DNA of 64,000 nt from an uncultured Bacilli bacterium (GCA_934130375.1 CAKOXW010000004.1:1-64000); one strand, 5' to 3'; numbered from the stretch's first letter, positions 31,388-41,549 are shown. Translations and numbers: made by a program. The notes: a model not told the origin generated them from the letters alone.

Positions 31388-32944
31388 TTATTTTAAATTA
31401 TACTTATAAGTAACATTTCTTACTTTGAAGATTAAGTATATACTGCTAGCATCCTTTGCTCTTTTATTAACAGCAAGGGAAATTTTATTACCAACATACC
31501 CAGTTGGTGTAATATTATTTATCTTTTCACTATATTCTATACCATCAACAACGTAGTATAATGTTGCATATTTTTCTAATAAATCACTAAATATATTTAT
31601 AAAATTAATATTTCCTAGATTAAATTCATAAGATAATGTTAATACTAAATCACTACCATATGATACTTTTCTATTCATACCATTTATTTGATATGTTTCC
31701 TGTTCACTAATATTATATTCAAGTATTTTTAAATTTGTGTTCTTTAAATATAAGTCAGCAAATTCTAATAATTCTGGAATATTTTTAACGACTTTAATAT
31801 TATTTTCATCAATACTAATAGGTTTTAAAGAAGTCCTTTTATATACTGCATTTACTTCTTTTTTATTATAATTTAACTTATCTGTATATCTAATTACTAA
31901 ATCACCATTTATATCATTTTCATTAATTATGTACACTGCTATAAACTCTTTTGTGCCCTTTGATATTTTTTGATTACTATAACCTTTTCCAATATCTAGA
32001 AATGAATTATAATAAGTTACTTTAGGCATATATACATCATTTTTAGTTTCTACTCTAAGGTTATCTAAATTAAATGTTATTTCATTATCAGTATTATTAA
32101 TTATATTAAATTTAACTATTAAATAGTTATTTGTATCTTTAAATAAAGATAAACCTTTATAATCTAATTTAGTAATATAAGACTCAACAATTTGTAAATC
32201 ATAATTCTTAAACTTAATAACTTCCCCTTCTTTATATCTTTTATTTTCTATTGTATATTTTGCATATAAACTTCCTGGAAGTACAATAAACAAAAGAATA
32301 AGTATTATTATGATAATGCCTTTATATTCATAGAAAAATGATTTTAATTCTTCTTTTTGCATGGCCATTTTCATTTTATACTTTTCAGCATCAAATCCAG
32401 TAGTTATTTCTACTTCTTCATTATCTATTTCATCTATTTTTAATTGTTGCAAATCTTCACCAAAATTAAATTTCTTAAAATCAAATCCAATTGTTCTAAT
32501 CAAATTAACAACAACAAATGCTATTTGAAGCAAAAAGACTATTAACCATATATCTCTATATAATCTTGCCATTTTTGGTTCAATACCTTCAATATAAATT
32601 GTATTAATTATTTGCCTACTTACAATTGATATAACTATAAGTGCAACATAGAATACAACTGAGATAAAATAATAAAGTATTGGTTTATCTTTTTCTTTAA
32701 ATAGTATTATTATTAATATTGATAAAGCAATTATGATTAGAGGCAATAAAATCATACTTGTTGGTATAGTATCTTTTGCTAAAGTGGCACTACTACTTAA
32801 AACCTGTCTTGTAGATGCATATTCCTTAAAAAACGAAGATGCAATATTTGTCCTTATTGCAAGATATGTTGATACTATTAACATTATAAAATGTATTAAT
32901 TTAAAGTTCTTAATTAAAAATGCATAAGGTTTTCTAATTATCAT
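31388..32944 (-). CDS. Membrane protein with outer beta-rich domain, unknown
   Basis: 518 residues, start after AAGGAGG. Four transmembrane helices lie in the first ~150 residues, a charged cytosolic segment (about 155-210) follows, then a fifth helix (IIIIILILLFIVLPGSLYA). The C-terminal ~280 residues are outside and look like two immunoglobulin-like or DUF4352-like beta domains (YLIVKFNIINNTDNEITFNL is the usual DUF4352-type motif). No named family. It begins a minus-strand group with the PH-domain and thioredoxin-like genes above it, but a terminator lies between. Confidence 0.65.
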   Translation of the reverse strand: MIIRKPYAFLIKNFKLIHFIMLIVSTYLAIRTNIASSFFKEYASTRQVLSSSATLAKDTIPTSMILLPLIIIALSILIIILFKEKDKPILYYFISVVFYVALIVISIVSRQIINTIYIEGIEPKMARLYRDIWLIVFLLQIAFVVVNLIRTIGFDFKKFNFGEDLQQLKIDEIDNEEVEITTGFDAEKYKMKMAMQKEELKSFFYEYKGIIIIILILLFIVLPGSLYAKYTIENKRYKEGEVIKFKNYDLQIVESYITKLDYKGLSLFKDTNNYLIVKFNIINNTDNEITFNLDNLRVETKNDVYMPKVTYYNSFLDIGKGYSNQKISKGTKEFIAVYIINENDINGDLVIRYTDKLNYNKKEVNAVYKRTSLKPISIDENNIKVVKNIPELLEFADLYLKNTNLKILEYNISEQETYQINGMNRKVSYGSDLVLTLSYEFNLGNINFINIFSDLLEKYATLYYVVDGIEYSEKINNITPTGYVGNKISLAVNKRAKDASSIYLIFKVRNVTYKYNLK

Positions 32945-32993
32945 AAAATGCCTCCTTAATATTCTTATTTAATTATACTATATAAGTAAGTAA

Positions 32994-33020
32994 AAAAAAA
33001 GACTACTTTGCGTCTTTTCT
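32994..33020 (-). terminator. Terminator of the PH-domain gene
   Basis: AAAGAC/GTCTTT stem with an 8-base loop and nine T on the minus strand, overlapping the gene end. Confidence 0.65.
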
Positions 33021-33443
33021 TTGTGGATATTTCTTTTTTTCTTCCATCATATATTCAGTTATTGCAGTTTCTATCTCATCAAGAGCATCTTTTGATACAT
33101 TTGAAATATATGCTAGTTCCTTAACAGTATCAATTACAATTTGTCCCCAAATAATACCTGAATTAACTTTTAAATCATTAAACATATCTGGAGTTACAGC
33201 ATAGAAAAAGTATCCAAAAAACAACCTTTTTCTAGCAAATAATAATCTTTTATTTGTTAAAGCAACTACAAATGTATTAGGCACCGCAATTGATGATGAA
33301 TTTTTTTGACCTGCAAAAATATATACTATTTCCTCACCCGGATTTAAATGTTTATCTAATATTTTACAATGTGCTTTTAATCTAAACGCTATTGTTCCTT
33401 TATGCTTTTTCTTAAATTCTAGTACTTTTTTATAACTATCCAT
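33003..33443 (-). CDS. PH-domain protein (YokE/bPH_8-like)
   Basis: 146 residues from ATG 33443 (GGGATGTGAT upstream). LNPGEEIVYIFAGQKN, FVVALTNKRLLFARKR and INVKELAYI-type strands form the bacterial PH fold (bPH_8 family: a protein that ends in a helix, here DEIETAITEYMMEEKK). Cytosolic. The start overlaps the end of the thioredoxin-like gene, so the two are co-translated. Function unknown. Confidence 0.72.
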   Translation of the reverse strand: MDSYKKVLEFKKKHKGTIAFRLKAHCKILDKHLNPGEEIVYIFAGQKNSSSIAVPNTFVVALTNKRLLFARKRLFFGYFFYAVTPDMFNDLKVNSGIIWGQIVIDTVKELAYISNVSKDALDEIETAITEYMMEEKKKYPQRKDAK

Positions 33444-33447
33444 ATTA

Positions 33448-34446
33448 TCACATCCCATTATCTTCTAAAAATTCTTTTAAACTATCCTCATCTAAAACTT
33501 CCATTTTATATGATTTAATTTTACCATTTTTTACTATTATATTAACTGGTACAAACCATGTATCTTCAAATATCTTATTAGAATTATTTAATAATTCCCA
33601 ATCACCAACAGTTGTAACTTCATCTAAATTCAAATAATTAACCTTAAACTTCTTAGTTTTAGAAACATCATCTAAAACTCTATTCTGCTCTTTACAACTA
33701 GTATCAGAACACATATAAATATAAGTTAATTCTTTAGAATTCAATAATTTAATATACTCAGAAACATTTATCTTATTAAATGAATAAGCATCAACTGGTT
33801 TTTGTGAATTTGTAACAAAACTCTTAAGTACATTATAATCTCTAGTTGCAGATTCTTCTTTAATTATTTTACTATCCTTTACTGATATTAATACTGGAGC
33901 ACTTATACCATTATATATATTCTTAATCTCATCATCAGTTAAATTACTAATATTTAACTCATTAATCTTAATCTTCATTTCACTTTCTAACTTAGAAACA
34001 TTACTCTTAGATATATTGCACTCACTACAATCATCTTTAATTAAATATATATAACTAATATCTTCACCATTAAATAAATCTAAATATGTATTATAATTTA
34101 TCTCATTAAATTTATAATCAACACCTTGTTTTTTTGGTTTATTGAAAATAATACCACACACGAAAACTATACAAATAAGTACAATCAAAGTAACAATTTT
34201 CCTAATAGATATTTTCCTCTTAACATTTTTTTCTTTAGGAACCTCATTATCAACTATATTCTTACTATTATCTACCTTGTTATTCTTAAACCCATTCTCT
34301 ATGTTACTAACTTTACTAATTTTTTTAGGACTTTTCCCTGTAATACTCTTCTTAGGTGTAATATTTTTTGTTACTTTTTTAGATTTATTATTTTTTTTAC
34401 TACTAGACTTACTTACAGATTTCCTTTTTTTCTTCTTATTAGCCAT
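33448..34446 (-). CDS. Membrane-anchored protein with two thioredoxin-like domains
   Basis: 332 residues from ATG 34446 (GGGGTGAAAAC). A very basic Lys/Ser/Asn N-terminus of ~80 residues precedes one transmembrane helix (IVTLIVLICIVFVCGIIF). Outside are two tandem thioredoxin-like repeats: the first has IYLIKDDCSECNIS with a CxxC, the second IYMCSDTSCKEQN with a CxxxxC that may no longer be redox active. Probably an extracytoplasmic thiol protein. Overlaps the PH-domain gene. Confidence 0.7.
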   Translation of the reverse strand: MANKKKKRKSVSKSSSKKNNKSKKVTKNITPKKSITGKSPKKISKVSNIENGFKNNKVDNSKNIVDNEVPKEKNVKRKISIRKIVTLIVLICIVFVCGIIFNKPKKQGVDYKFNEINYNTYLDLFNGEDISYIYLIKDDCSECNISKSNVSKLESEMKIKINELNISNLTDDEIKNIYNGISAPVLISVKDSKIIKEESATRDYNVLKSFVTNSQKPVDAYSFNKINVSEYIKLLNSKELTYIYMCSDTSCKEQNRVLDDVSKTKKFKVNYLNLDEVTTVGDWELLNNSNKIFEDTWFVPVNIIVKNGKIKSYKMEVLDEDSLKEFLEDNGM

Positions 34447-34551
34447 GTTTTCACCCCATAACAATCTAGTATTATTATAGATAATTTATGATAAATAGTC
34501 AATAAATTAACCACTTTTATATTTATACATATATTATGATAGGTGTTTAAT

Positions 34552-34779
34552 ATGAATGAATTAATATCATTAAATGATGTGGTTATAAGTGAAGAATATA
34601 TTATTGATAAAGTACTAGTTGATGATAAAAGATTTTATAATCTAGGTATTATTGAGAATTCTAAAATAAAAGCATTATATAAAAGCCCTTTTGGAAATCC
34701 AACCGCATACTTTGTAAAGGGCTCAATTGTTGCGATTAGAAATGATGATGCGAAATTAATCATTGTAAGGAGGTTTTAA
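34552..34779 (+). CDS. feoA: FeoA, ferrous iron transport protein A
   Basis: 75 residues from ATG 34552 (AGGTG upstream). SH3-like fold: NLGIIENSKIKALYKSPFGNPTAYFVKGSIVAIRNDDAKLIIV, with the typical LGI and final A-x-I pattern (positions 30-72). It associates with FeoB at the membrane and modulates iron uptake. Directly followed by feoB with no gap. Confidence 0.9.
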   Translation: MNELISLNDVVISEEYIIDKVLVDDKRFYNLGIIENSKIKALYKSPFGNPTAYFVKGSIVAIRNDDAKLIIVRRF

Positions 34780-36861
34780 ATGGGACTTACAAGTAAAGCC
34801 ATGGGCAAAAATGTTTTTAAAAATTTTTATAAAGATAACGATAGTGATATTGTAGTTGCCCTTTTAGGTAATCCAAATGTCGGCAAAAGCACAATATTTA
34901 ATAATATGACTGGCATGAATGAACACACTGGCAACTGGACTGGCAAGACTGTTGAGTATGCATCTTCAAAATACACGTACAATGAGGAAGATTTTATTCT
35001 AGTAGATTTGCCTGGTACTTATTCTCTAATACCAACATCAAAAGAAGAAGAAGTAACAAGAGATTTTATCGCATTTAATAAACCTCTTGTAACTGTTGTT
35101 GTAGTCGATGCTTGCTCACTAGAAAGAAATTTATCACTACTTCTTCAAGCAAGAGAAATATCAAATAATGTAATACTTTGTATTAACCTTATGGATGAAG
35201 CTAAAAAGAAAAAAATTGAAATTGATTTAGATATTTTAGAAAAAGAATTAAATGTACCAATTGTTACAACTTCAATTGATAATAAAAATGGAATTGAAAA
35301 ATTAAAAAATAAAATTTATAAATGTGCATTTGAAAATAATGACATGGTGTCATTAAATATGCCTGATAATATAAGGAATTGTGTTATTAATATTGATGAA
35401 TATTTAAAAACTATTATAAATTACAAAAATACAAAATGGCTAAGTTTAATGTTGTTATGCGATGATAGTATTAAAAAATCTATATACACATACCTTGGCT
35501 ACAATGTAGAATGTGATAAATATTTAGTTGAATTAATTAAGAAGGCTAAGGATAATGTTATTGATATTAGCAAGACTATTGCAAAAAGATACTTTTTAGA
35601 AGCAACAAGAATATTTATAAAATCAGTTACATTTATTGAACTGGACTACACAAAAAAAGATGAAAAGATTGATAAATTTCTTACATCTAAAAAAACAGGT
35701 ATGCTAGTTATGATTCTTTTATTTAGTTTAATATTTTTTATAACAATAAAAGGTGCTAATATACCATCAGAATTACTATCTAATTTCTTATTTTGTATAG
35801 AAAAATACATAAAATCCATCCTTAGCCTTCTAAGTATTCCACCAATTATCATAAATGCACTAATAGATGGCGTATACAAGACTTTAGCATGGGTAATATC
35901 CGTAATGTTACCACCAATGGCAATCTTTTTTCCACTATTCGCACTGCTAGAAGACAGTGGATACTTACCTAGAATAGCATTTAACATGGATAGATTATTT
36001 CAAAAATGTGGAACAAGCGGAAAACAATCACTAACAATGTGTATGGGATGTGGATGCAATGCGTGCGGAGTAATGGGCGCTAGAATAATATCAAACAGAA
36101 AAGAAAGACTAATTGCAATACTTACAAACGTATTCATGCCATGTAATGGTAGATTTCCAACACTTATTACATTAATTATTATTTTTATAACATCAAATTC
36201 TATTTTCTCATCCCTAACCTTAATGGTATTAATAATAATATCAGTATTTACAACACTACTAGTATCTAAAATATTATCTAAATTATTAAGCAATAAAGAT
36301 AAACAAACATTTATACTAGAACTACCACCATATAGAAAACCATCAATAATAAAAACTATTATAAGATCATTTCTTGACAAAACCTTAGCGGTTCTAAAAA
36401 GAGCAATAATTATTTCTATACCAATGGGACTTTTAATATGGGTACTATCTAACACATATATAAATGATATAGCAATTATTAAGATACTATCTCAATTCTT
36501 AGACCCATTTGCTAAAATATTTGGTCTAGATGGAGTAATATTACTTTCATTCATCCTTGGATTTCCTGCTAATGAAATAGTTATACCTATTGCAATAATG
36601 ATATACCAAGGTAATTCATCACTAACTTCTCTAGATATAAATTCCTTAAACTTCTTACTAACAGAAAATGGTTGGAACTATATAACTGCAATATGCACGA
36701 TGGTATTTTGTTTGATGCATTTTCCATGCGGTACGACTGTACTTACTATAAAAAAAGAAACCGGAAGCGTATGGTATACTCTATTATCTATTGTAATACC
36801 TACCCTTGTTGGTTTAATATTATGTTTCTTAATAAAAACTATTTTATTATTAATAATTTAG
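34780..36861 (+). CDS. feoB: FeoB, ferrous iron transporter
   Basis: 693 residues. N-terminal G domain: LLGNPNVGKSTIFN (G1), TVEYASSKY, DLPGTYSLIPTS (G3), CINLMDEAKK (G4). The membrane part has about ten helices with two Gate motifs, and the CMGCGCNACGVMGARI segment contains the conserved cysteines. Imports Fe(II). ATG directly follows the feoA stop; AAGGAGG lies in the feoA tail. Overlaps the convergent gene by 4 bases. Confidence 0.96.
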   Translation: MGLTSKAMGKNVFKNFYKDNDSDIVVALLGNPNVGKSTIFNNMTGMNEHTGNWTGKTVEYASSKYTYNEEDFILVDLPGTYSLIPTSKEEEVTRDFIAFNKPLVTVVVVDACSLERNLSLLLQAREISNNVILCINLMDEAKKKKIEIDLDILEKELNVPIVTTSIDNKNGIEKLKNKIYKCAFENNDMVSLNMPDNIRNCVINIDEYLKTIINYKNTKWLSLMLLCDDSIKKSIYTYLGYNVECDKYLVELIKKAKDNVIDISKTIAKRYFLEATRIFIKSVTFIELDYTKKDEKIDKFLTSKKTGMLVMILLFSLIFFITIKGANIPSELLSNFLFCIEKYIKSILSLLSIPPIIINALIDGVYKTLAWVISVMLPPMAIFFPLFALLEDSGYLPRIAFNMDRLFQKCGTSGKQSLTMCMGCGCNACGVMGARIISNRKERLIAILTNVFMPCNGRFPTLITLIIIFITSNSIFSSLTLMVLIIISVFTTLLVSKILSKLLSNKDKQTFILELPPYRKPSIIKTIIRSFLDKTLAVLKRAIIISIPMGLLIWVLSNTYINDIAIIKILSQFLDPFAKIFGLDGVILLSFILGFPANEIVIPIAIMIYQGNSSLTSLDINSLNFLLTENGWNYITAICTMVFCLMHFPCGTTVLTIKKETGSVWYTLLSIVIPTLVGLILCFLIKTILLLII

Positions 36862-37205
36862 TTTTTTTTATTATTAAAAGTATCATTTCTCAAACTTATT
36901 ATTTCCTTTTTAATATTTATTATTTCATCTTCTATGTTACTAAATTCAATAATTGGCTTAACATTAGATTTTGCCGAATTTTTTTGATTAAGAGTTGTAC
37001 CTTGTGCATTTATAGTAAGAATTACTTGTCCAAGAAGTTCAAAAAAATTACCAAGTGAATTTTGTTCATTAATAGTTAATGTTGGCGAGATTAAAAAACC
37101 TGCAATAGTTGCAATTAGTGTGAATTCATAAGCATTTAGTGAAAATAACCATTTCGAAAATGATTTATAGTCTTGATTTACAAACTTATAAAATTCATCA
37201 TCCAC
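36858..37205 (-). CDS. Small membrane protein, 115 residues, unknown
   Basis: GTG start at 37205 with AGGTGA suitably spaced; another in-frame GTG at 37214 is too near the site. One transmembrane helix (FTLIATIAGFLISPTLTI), a Gln/Asn stretch and a C-terminal coiled coil (EDEIINIKKEIISLRND). Reminiscent of small holin-like or scaffold proteins, but I do not recognise the family. 26 bases from the kinase gene upstream; possible operon. Confidence 0.55.
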   Translation of the reverse strand: MDDEFYKFVNQDYKSFSKWLFSLNAYEFTLIATIAGFLISPTLTINEQNSLGNFFELLGQVILTINAQGTTLNQKNSAKSNVKPIIEFSNIEDEIINIKKEIISLRNDTFNNKKN

Positions 37206-37230
37206 TAACCTCACCTAATAAAATTTATGA

Positions 37231-37833
37231 TTATTTATCAGATTTTAAACCACTATAAACAATACCAGATTCCTTTAATATAGGTATTTCATTTATCAAT
37301 TTCTTATAAGCCTTAGGAAAATCATCAGTTGCTATTTTTATTTTATTAATACTTTTATATTTAATATTTTTTAAAAGTTCCAAATAAGCATTTTGTTGAT
37401 TAACACTACTTTCTTTACTAAATGCTTGATACTGATGATGTTGTCTTCTTAACCTTGTTGTATAAATATCAGTATCTTTTAAATACAAAACAACAAAGTA
37501 TATATTAAAATCTAATTCAGATAATTTCTTTAATAATCTTTCATAAACCGCATCAAAGTTATAATTTTTGTAACCTAATTTTGCATATACCTCTTCAGTA
37601 AAAAACGTCCTGTCAAAAATCAAATTTAACTCTGTATCTTCAAGTGCTTCCATATAATTAATTAATCCTAGATACATAGTTTTATTTTTCTCAAAACCAG
37701 TCTCACTTTTATCTTTAATACCAGTTAATCTATAAAGATTAGAAGACGCTAAATTATCCCTTAAAAAATTAGCCATTGTACTTTTACCAGAACCTTGTGG
37801 TCCTTCAATTATAATAATATTTCCTCTTGCCAT
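37231..37833 (-). CDS. Deoxynucleoside kinase/thymidylate kinase-like protein
   Basis: 200 residues from ATG 37833 (GAGGTG). P-loop IIEGPQGSGKSTMA at the N-terminus, DRTFFTEEVYAKLGY (the DR-S/T motif of dNK-type enzymes), and a LRRQHHQYQAF lid-like region. The fold is that of nucleoside/nucleotide kinases; substrate is not clear. Cytosolic. It may be a salvage enzyme. Confidence 0.7.
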   Translation of the reverse strand: MARGNIIIIEGPQGSGKSTMANFLRDNLASSNLYRLTGIKDKSETGFEKNKTMYLGLINYMEALEDTELNLIFDRTFFTEEVYAKLGYKNYNFDAVYERLLKKLSELDFNIYFVVLYLKDTDIYTTRLRRQHHQYQAFSKESSVNQQNAYLELLKNIKYKSINKIKIATDDFPKAYKKLINEIPILKESGIVYSGLKSDK

Positions 37834-37889
37834 AACACACCTCAATTTTATATTAACACATTAATTTTTTTATTTAAATATTGTTTACA

Positions 37890-38537
37890 CTACTTTAACA
37901 CTCTATCTACATTATCAAGTAATTCTTGAATTTTATTAAAGCAACAAGAAAGTGGATAACCATCAACAAAAATATGACTTACTGAAATATTTAAAGAAAT
38001 CCAGTACTTATCATCTACCTTGTAGTATTTACCCCAAGCAACCCTTGGTACACACTGCGAATACTTATCATCAGGCATTGGATGAGTAGCACTTTCGAAA
38101 TTAATCCAAGGTAAACAAGTAATATAATACTCATTATATGTATTTTCTGGATTATACTCACCCTTATATTCATTATTATATGCTATATCAACACACTCTC
38201 TACAACTTTTATAAAAACTCTTATAATCCTTGTTATTCTTAAACCTAGCATTAGTAAAAATAGAGTCCTTAGTCATTACGGTAATTGCTGGGTTAATATC
38301 ATCAAAAATTACTGGTTTTCCATTATGCATACGCATACGCATCTCAGGAATACTATTTAATCCCAAAACAACTACATAAAGCATGTTTGCAAAAAAAGAA
38401 CTTTTAGTTTCCTTTGTAATTTTTACTAATTTTGTAATATCCATTTTAACAGTTACAGAATATGTACTATCAGTAAAAGAATTAAACCAATCATATGTGG
38501 TTTTTCTATTCCAAGTTTCAATATCAATCTCTTTCAT
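37890..38537 (-). CDS. Chloramphenicol acetyltransferase-like acyltransferase
   Basis: 215 residues, the CAT length, ATG after AGAGG. Opening IDIETWNRKTTYDWFNSF (CAT proteins start ID...W.R...F..F), RMRMHNGKPVIFDDINPAIT, and the active site SVSHIFVDGYP where His and Asp four residues later match the HxxxD pair. Only one of the usual two adjacent His is kept, which is the catalytic one. It could confer chloramphenicol resistance or acetylate another substrate; sequence alone cannot tell. Chromosomal context, no mobile signs. Confidence 0.8.
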   Translation of the reverse strand: MKEIDIETWNRKTTYDWFNSFTDSTYSVTVKMDITKLVKITKETKSSFFANMLYVVVLGLNSIPEMRMRMHNGKPVIFDDINPAITVMTKDSIFTNARFKNNKDYKSFYKSCRECVDIAYNNEYKGEYNPENTYNEYYITCLPWINFESATHPMPDDKYSQCVPRVAWGKYYKVDDKYWISLNISVSHIFVDGYPLSCCFNKIQELLDNVDRVLK

Positions 38538-38568
38538 ATACACCTCTTTATTAATTATAGCACTTTTA

Positions 38569-38597
38569 TTGACACATTTTTTAAATAAGTATACAAT
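38569..38597 (+). promoter_or_regulatory. Consensus promoter of the ABC exporter
   Basis: TTGACA (38569-38574), 17-base spacer, TACAAT (38592-38597), about 37 bases before the ATPase start. Strong sigma-A-type promoter. Confidence 0.8.
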
Positions 38598-38633
38598 ATA
38601 ATTGTATTGAGCATGTAATACAATGGAGGCGCT

Positions 38634-39344
38634 ATGATAGAAATTAAAAACTTAACAAAAAGTTATGTAAAGGGTAAAAAGGCAGTAGATGATATTTCAT
38701 TTGATGTTTTAGATGGTGAAATATTCGCATTTATTGGACATAATGGTGCGGGTAAAACAACTACAATTAAATCAATAGTTGGAATACTAGATTTTGATTG
38801 TGGAAACATTTTAATAAATGGAAAATCAATAAAAGATGATGCGATAAACGCTAAAAAAGAAATCGCATATGTTCCTGATAACCCAGATTTATATGAAAAT
38901 ATGAAAGCAATCGAATATATTAATTTTATTTGTGATATGTATGAAATTTCAAAAGAAGAAAGAAGTAAAAATATTCAAAAGTACTCAAAAATGTTTGAAA
39001 TTGATGATAAGTTAGATGACGAAATATCTTCATTTTCACATGGTATGAAGCAAAAAATTGCACTTATTGCAGCACTTTCTCATAATCCAAGTGTATTAAT
39101 TATGGATGAACCTTTTGTTGGACTTGACCCAAAAGCAGTATTTGATATGAAAGAAATAATGAAAAAAATGTGTAAAGAAAAAAAGACAATATTCTTTTCA
39201 ACACATATACTAGAAGTTGCTGAAAAACTATGCGATAGAGTTGCAATAATTAAAAATGGTAAAATTGTAAAAATTGGTAAAATGAAGGATATCATGGGAG
39301 ATGAATCATTAGAGCAAGTCTTCTTAGAATTGGAAGGTAAATAA
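38634..39344 (+). CDS. ABC-2 type exporter ATP-binding protein
   Basis: 236 residues. Walker A GHNGAGKTTT, Q/D loop AYVPDNPDLY, signature SSFSHGMKQKI (a SHGMKQK variant of LSGGQ usual in ABC-2 exporters), Walker B LIMDEPFVGLDP, and STHIL H-loop. Followed by its permease with a 1-base overlap. Substrate unknown; such pairs export drugs, lantibiotics or lipids. Confidence 0.93.
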   Translation: MIEIKNLTKSYVKGKKAVDDISFDVLDGEIFAFIGHNGAGKTTTIKSIVGILDFDCGNILINGKSIKDDAINAKKEIAYVPDNPDLYENMKAIEYINFICDMYEISKEERSKNIQKYSKMFEIDDKLDDEISSFSHGMKQKIALIAALSHNPSVLIMDEPFVGLDPKAVFDMKEIMKKMCKEKKTIFFSTHILEVAEKLCDRVAIIKNGKIVKIGKMKDIMGDESLEQVFLELEGK

Positions 39345-40942
39345 TGAAAAAATATTTATCTTTACTAAAAGCAAGTATGTCATATGACATGAACATATTT
39401 AGATATACAAATAAAAATATGAAAGGACATACTAAAAACTTATTTCCATTATTCCTTGCATTAATAGTTATGTTTTCTATTGGAACACTTACATATCCAC
39501 TTGCAGAAACCTTATCAAAAGTAAATTTAACATATATTATGATTTCACTTGTCGCATCATCCCTAACATTACTTACAGTTATTGAAGCAATATATAAATC
39601 ACAAAACATATTATTTGACGCTAAAGACAATGATTTGCTAATGTCCCTACCAATACCAAAATCATATATTATTTCATCAAGATTAATAAAACTATACACA
39701 TTTCAATTTCTATTTAATTTGCTATTTATTATACCAACAAGTATTATTTATATATATTTTACAAAACCAAACATTTCATATTACATTTCAACCTTGTTAT
39801 TTTCAATACTACTCCCTATAATACCAACAATAATTGGTTCATTCATTGGACTTGGTATTAAAAAATTATCAAGTAGGTTTAAATCGCAGAAAATAATTCA
39901 AACTATATTCTCAATAATAATGCTATTAATAATTATGGCTATGTCCTTTGGCCTTGAAAATATTACTAATTCAATTGTTACAAATGCAGATAAAGTTAAT
40001 AATATAATAACAGGTATATTCTACCCAATTAAATTATACTTAAATCTAATTAACAAATTAAATGCAATAGATATTATTAAACTACTTATAATCAATATTG
40101 TACCTGCATACCTTTTTGTATTACTAGCAAGCAAATTTAATTTAACAATTGCAAATAATAATTCTAACAAGATAAGCTCTAAGAAAAAAAACGGTTATAA
40201 TTATGATAAAAGTTCTAAGTTAATCGCACTAACTAAAAAAGAATTTAAAAAATATATATCAACTCCAGCATATATGATAAATACATTCTTTTCAATAATT
40301 ATGTTTATTGGTGTTGTGTTACTCGCATCTTTTAAATTCGACCTAGTAATAAATTATCTAACTACTAATGGCGGTGAACAAATTAGTATTAGTGATATAT
40401 ATACAATGATACCAAAGTTCTTCATATCACTTATAATTTTCACTTCATGCCTAACTTCTATTACCTCATCAAGTATATCTTTAGAAGGTTCTAGAATTAG
40501 TATACTTAAATCATTACCAGTAAGCACTAAGACAATACTAAAATCTAAAATATTAAATAGCATTTTAATAACTATTCCTTTTCTAATAATTGGTAATGCA
40601 ATTGCAATATACTCATTTAAATTTTCATTTATTGATATGATAAGTTCATTGTTAATATCAATAATACTTCCAATATTTGTTGCTGTTTTTGGATTAATAG
40701 TAAACTTAAAATATCCAAAAATGAATGCATCTAGTGATACTGAAGTAATAAAACAAAGTGCTAGTTCTATGATTTCAACCTTATCAGGAATGGTTTTCGC
40801 AACTATTATTATTGCTATATTATTTACAATCGAAAGTAAATATATATCACTAATAATAACATTTATTATTGCAATACTTACTTTCATATCATACAAAATA
40901 CTAATTGTGTATGGAGATAATAGATTTAAAGAAATTAATTAA
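39344..40942 (+). CDS. ABC-2 type exporter permease
   Basis: 532 residues with about 12 hydrophobic helices, arranged as two similar six-helix halves. The central loop is basic, with SLPVSTKTILKSK in the second half matching DLLMSLPIPKSYIISSRL in the first, the usual coupling helix of these permeases. Works with the ATPase just upstream. A terminator follows. Confidence 0.88.
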   Translation: MKKYLSLLKASMSYDMNIFRYTNKNMKGHTKNLFPLFLALIVMFSIGTLTYPLAETLSKVNLTYIMISLVASSLTLLTVIEAIYKSQNILFDAKDNDLLMSLPIPKSYIISSRLIKLYTFQFLFNLLFIIPTSIIYIYFTKPNISYYISTLLFSILLPIIPTIIGSFIGLGIKKLSSRFKSQKIIQTIFSIIMLLIIMAMSFGLENITNSIVTNADKVNNIITGIFYPIKLYLNLINKLNAIDIIKLLIINIVPAYLFVLLASKFNLTIANNNSNKISSKKKNGYNYDKSSKLIALTKKEFKKYISTPAYMINTFFSIIMFIGVVLLASFKFDLVINYLTTNGGEQISISDIYTMIPKFFISLIIFTSCLTSITSSSISLEGSRISILKSLPVSTKTILKSKILNSILITIPFLIIGNAIAIYSFKFSFIDMISSLLISIILPIFVAVFGLIVNLKYPKMNASSDTEVIKQSASSMISTLSGMVFATIIIAILFTIESKYISLIITFIIAILTFISYKILIVYGDNRFKEIN

Positions 40943-40965
40943 CTACCAATTGGTAGTTTTTATTT
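40941..40965 (+). terminator. Terminator of the ABC exporter operon
   Basis: Perfect palindrome AACTACC/GGTAGTT with a 4-base loop and a T run, at the permease stop. Confidence 0.85.
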
Positions 40966-41006
40966 ACATATTATTAAGTCCGTGCTATTATTAAAATGGT
41001 GATAAT

Positions 41007-41513
41007 ATGGAAACTAGAAAGACAAAAAAAGAAATTGTGCAAATGCTTTTAAAGAAGCAATTTGAAGAAAATGATGAAGAAGAATTAATAAATATGCTTA
41101 TTGATGAACCAATTGCGGTAGATGTTGATAAATTAAGTGATGCAAATAGAAGTTTTGGTGACAAAGTTGCTGATAAAATAACCGAAGTTGCAGGAAGTTG
41201 GTATTTTATAATAGGCATGATATGTTTTCTACTTTTATGGATTTTATCAAACTTATTCATTTTAAAAGAAGCAGACCCTTATCCGTTTATTTTACTTAAT
41301 CTAATTCTTTCATGCATAGCAGCATTGCAGGCACCAATAATAATGATGAGCCAAAATAGAGAAGCAAAAAAAGATAGACTAAGAAGTTCAAATGACTATA
41401 AGACTGACTTAAAAAGTGAATTAATTCTTGAAGAACTTCATATAGAAATGAAAAAAATAATGTCTAATCAAGCAAAAATATTGAAATATATAAATGAAAA
41501 CAAAGACAAGTAA
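41007..41513 (+). CDS. DUF1003 membrane protein
   Basis: 168 residues, GGTGAT before the ATG. FGDKVADKITEVAGSW, the paired helices with DPYPFILLNLILSCIAALQAP and IIMMSQNREAKKDR are the hallmark of DUF1003. C-terminal helix extends into the cytosol. Function of the family is unknown. Lies next to a small export-family protein. Confidence 0.9.
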   Translation: METRKTKKEIVQMLLKKQFEENDEEELINMLIDEPIAVDVDKLSDANRSFGDKVADKITEVAGSWYFIIGMICFLLLWILSNLFILKEADPYPFILLNLILSCIAALQAPIIMMSQNREAKKDRLRSSNDYKTDLKSELILEELHIEMKKIMSNQAKILKYINENKDK

Positions 41514-41549
41514 TATTATAATTTGCTATAATTAAAAAGGTGATTTTTT

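Noticed and set aside
34126..34480. Plus-strand ORFs opposite the thioredoxin-like gene
   Set aside because: They mirror the Lys-rich N-terminus of the real gene as Phe/Leu runs and have no ribosome binding sites.
35646..36455. Minus-strand ORFs opposite feoB
   Set aside because: Shadow frames of a well-conserved gene.
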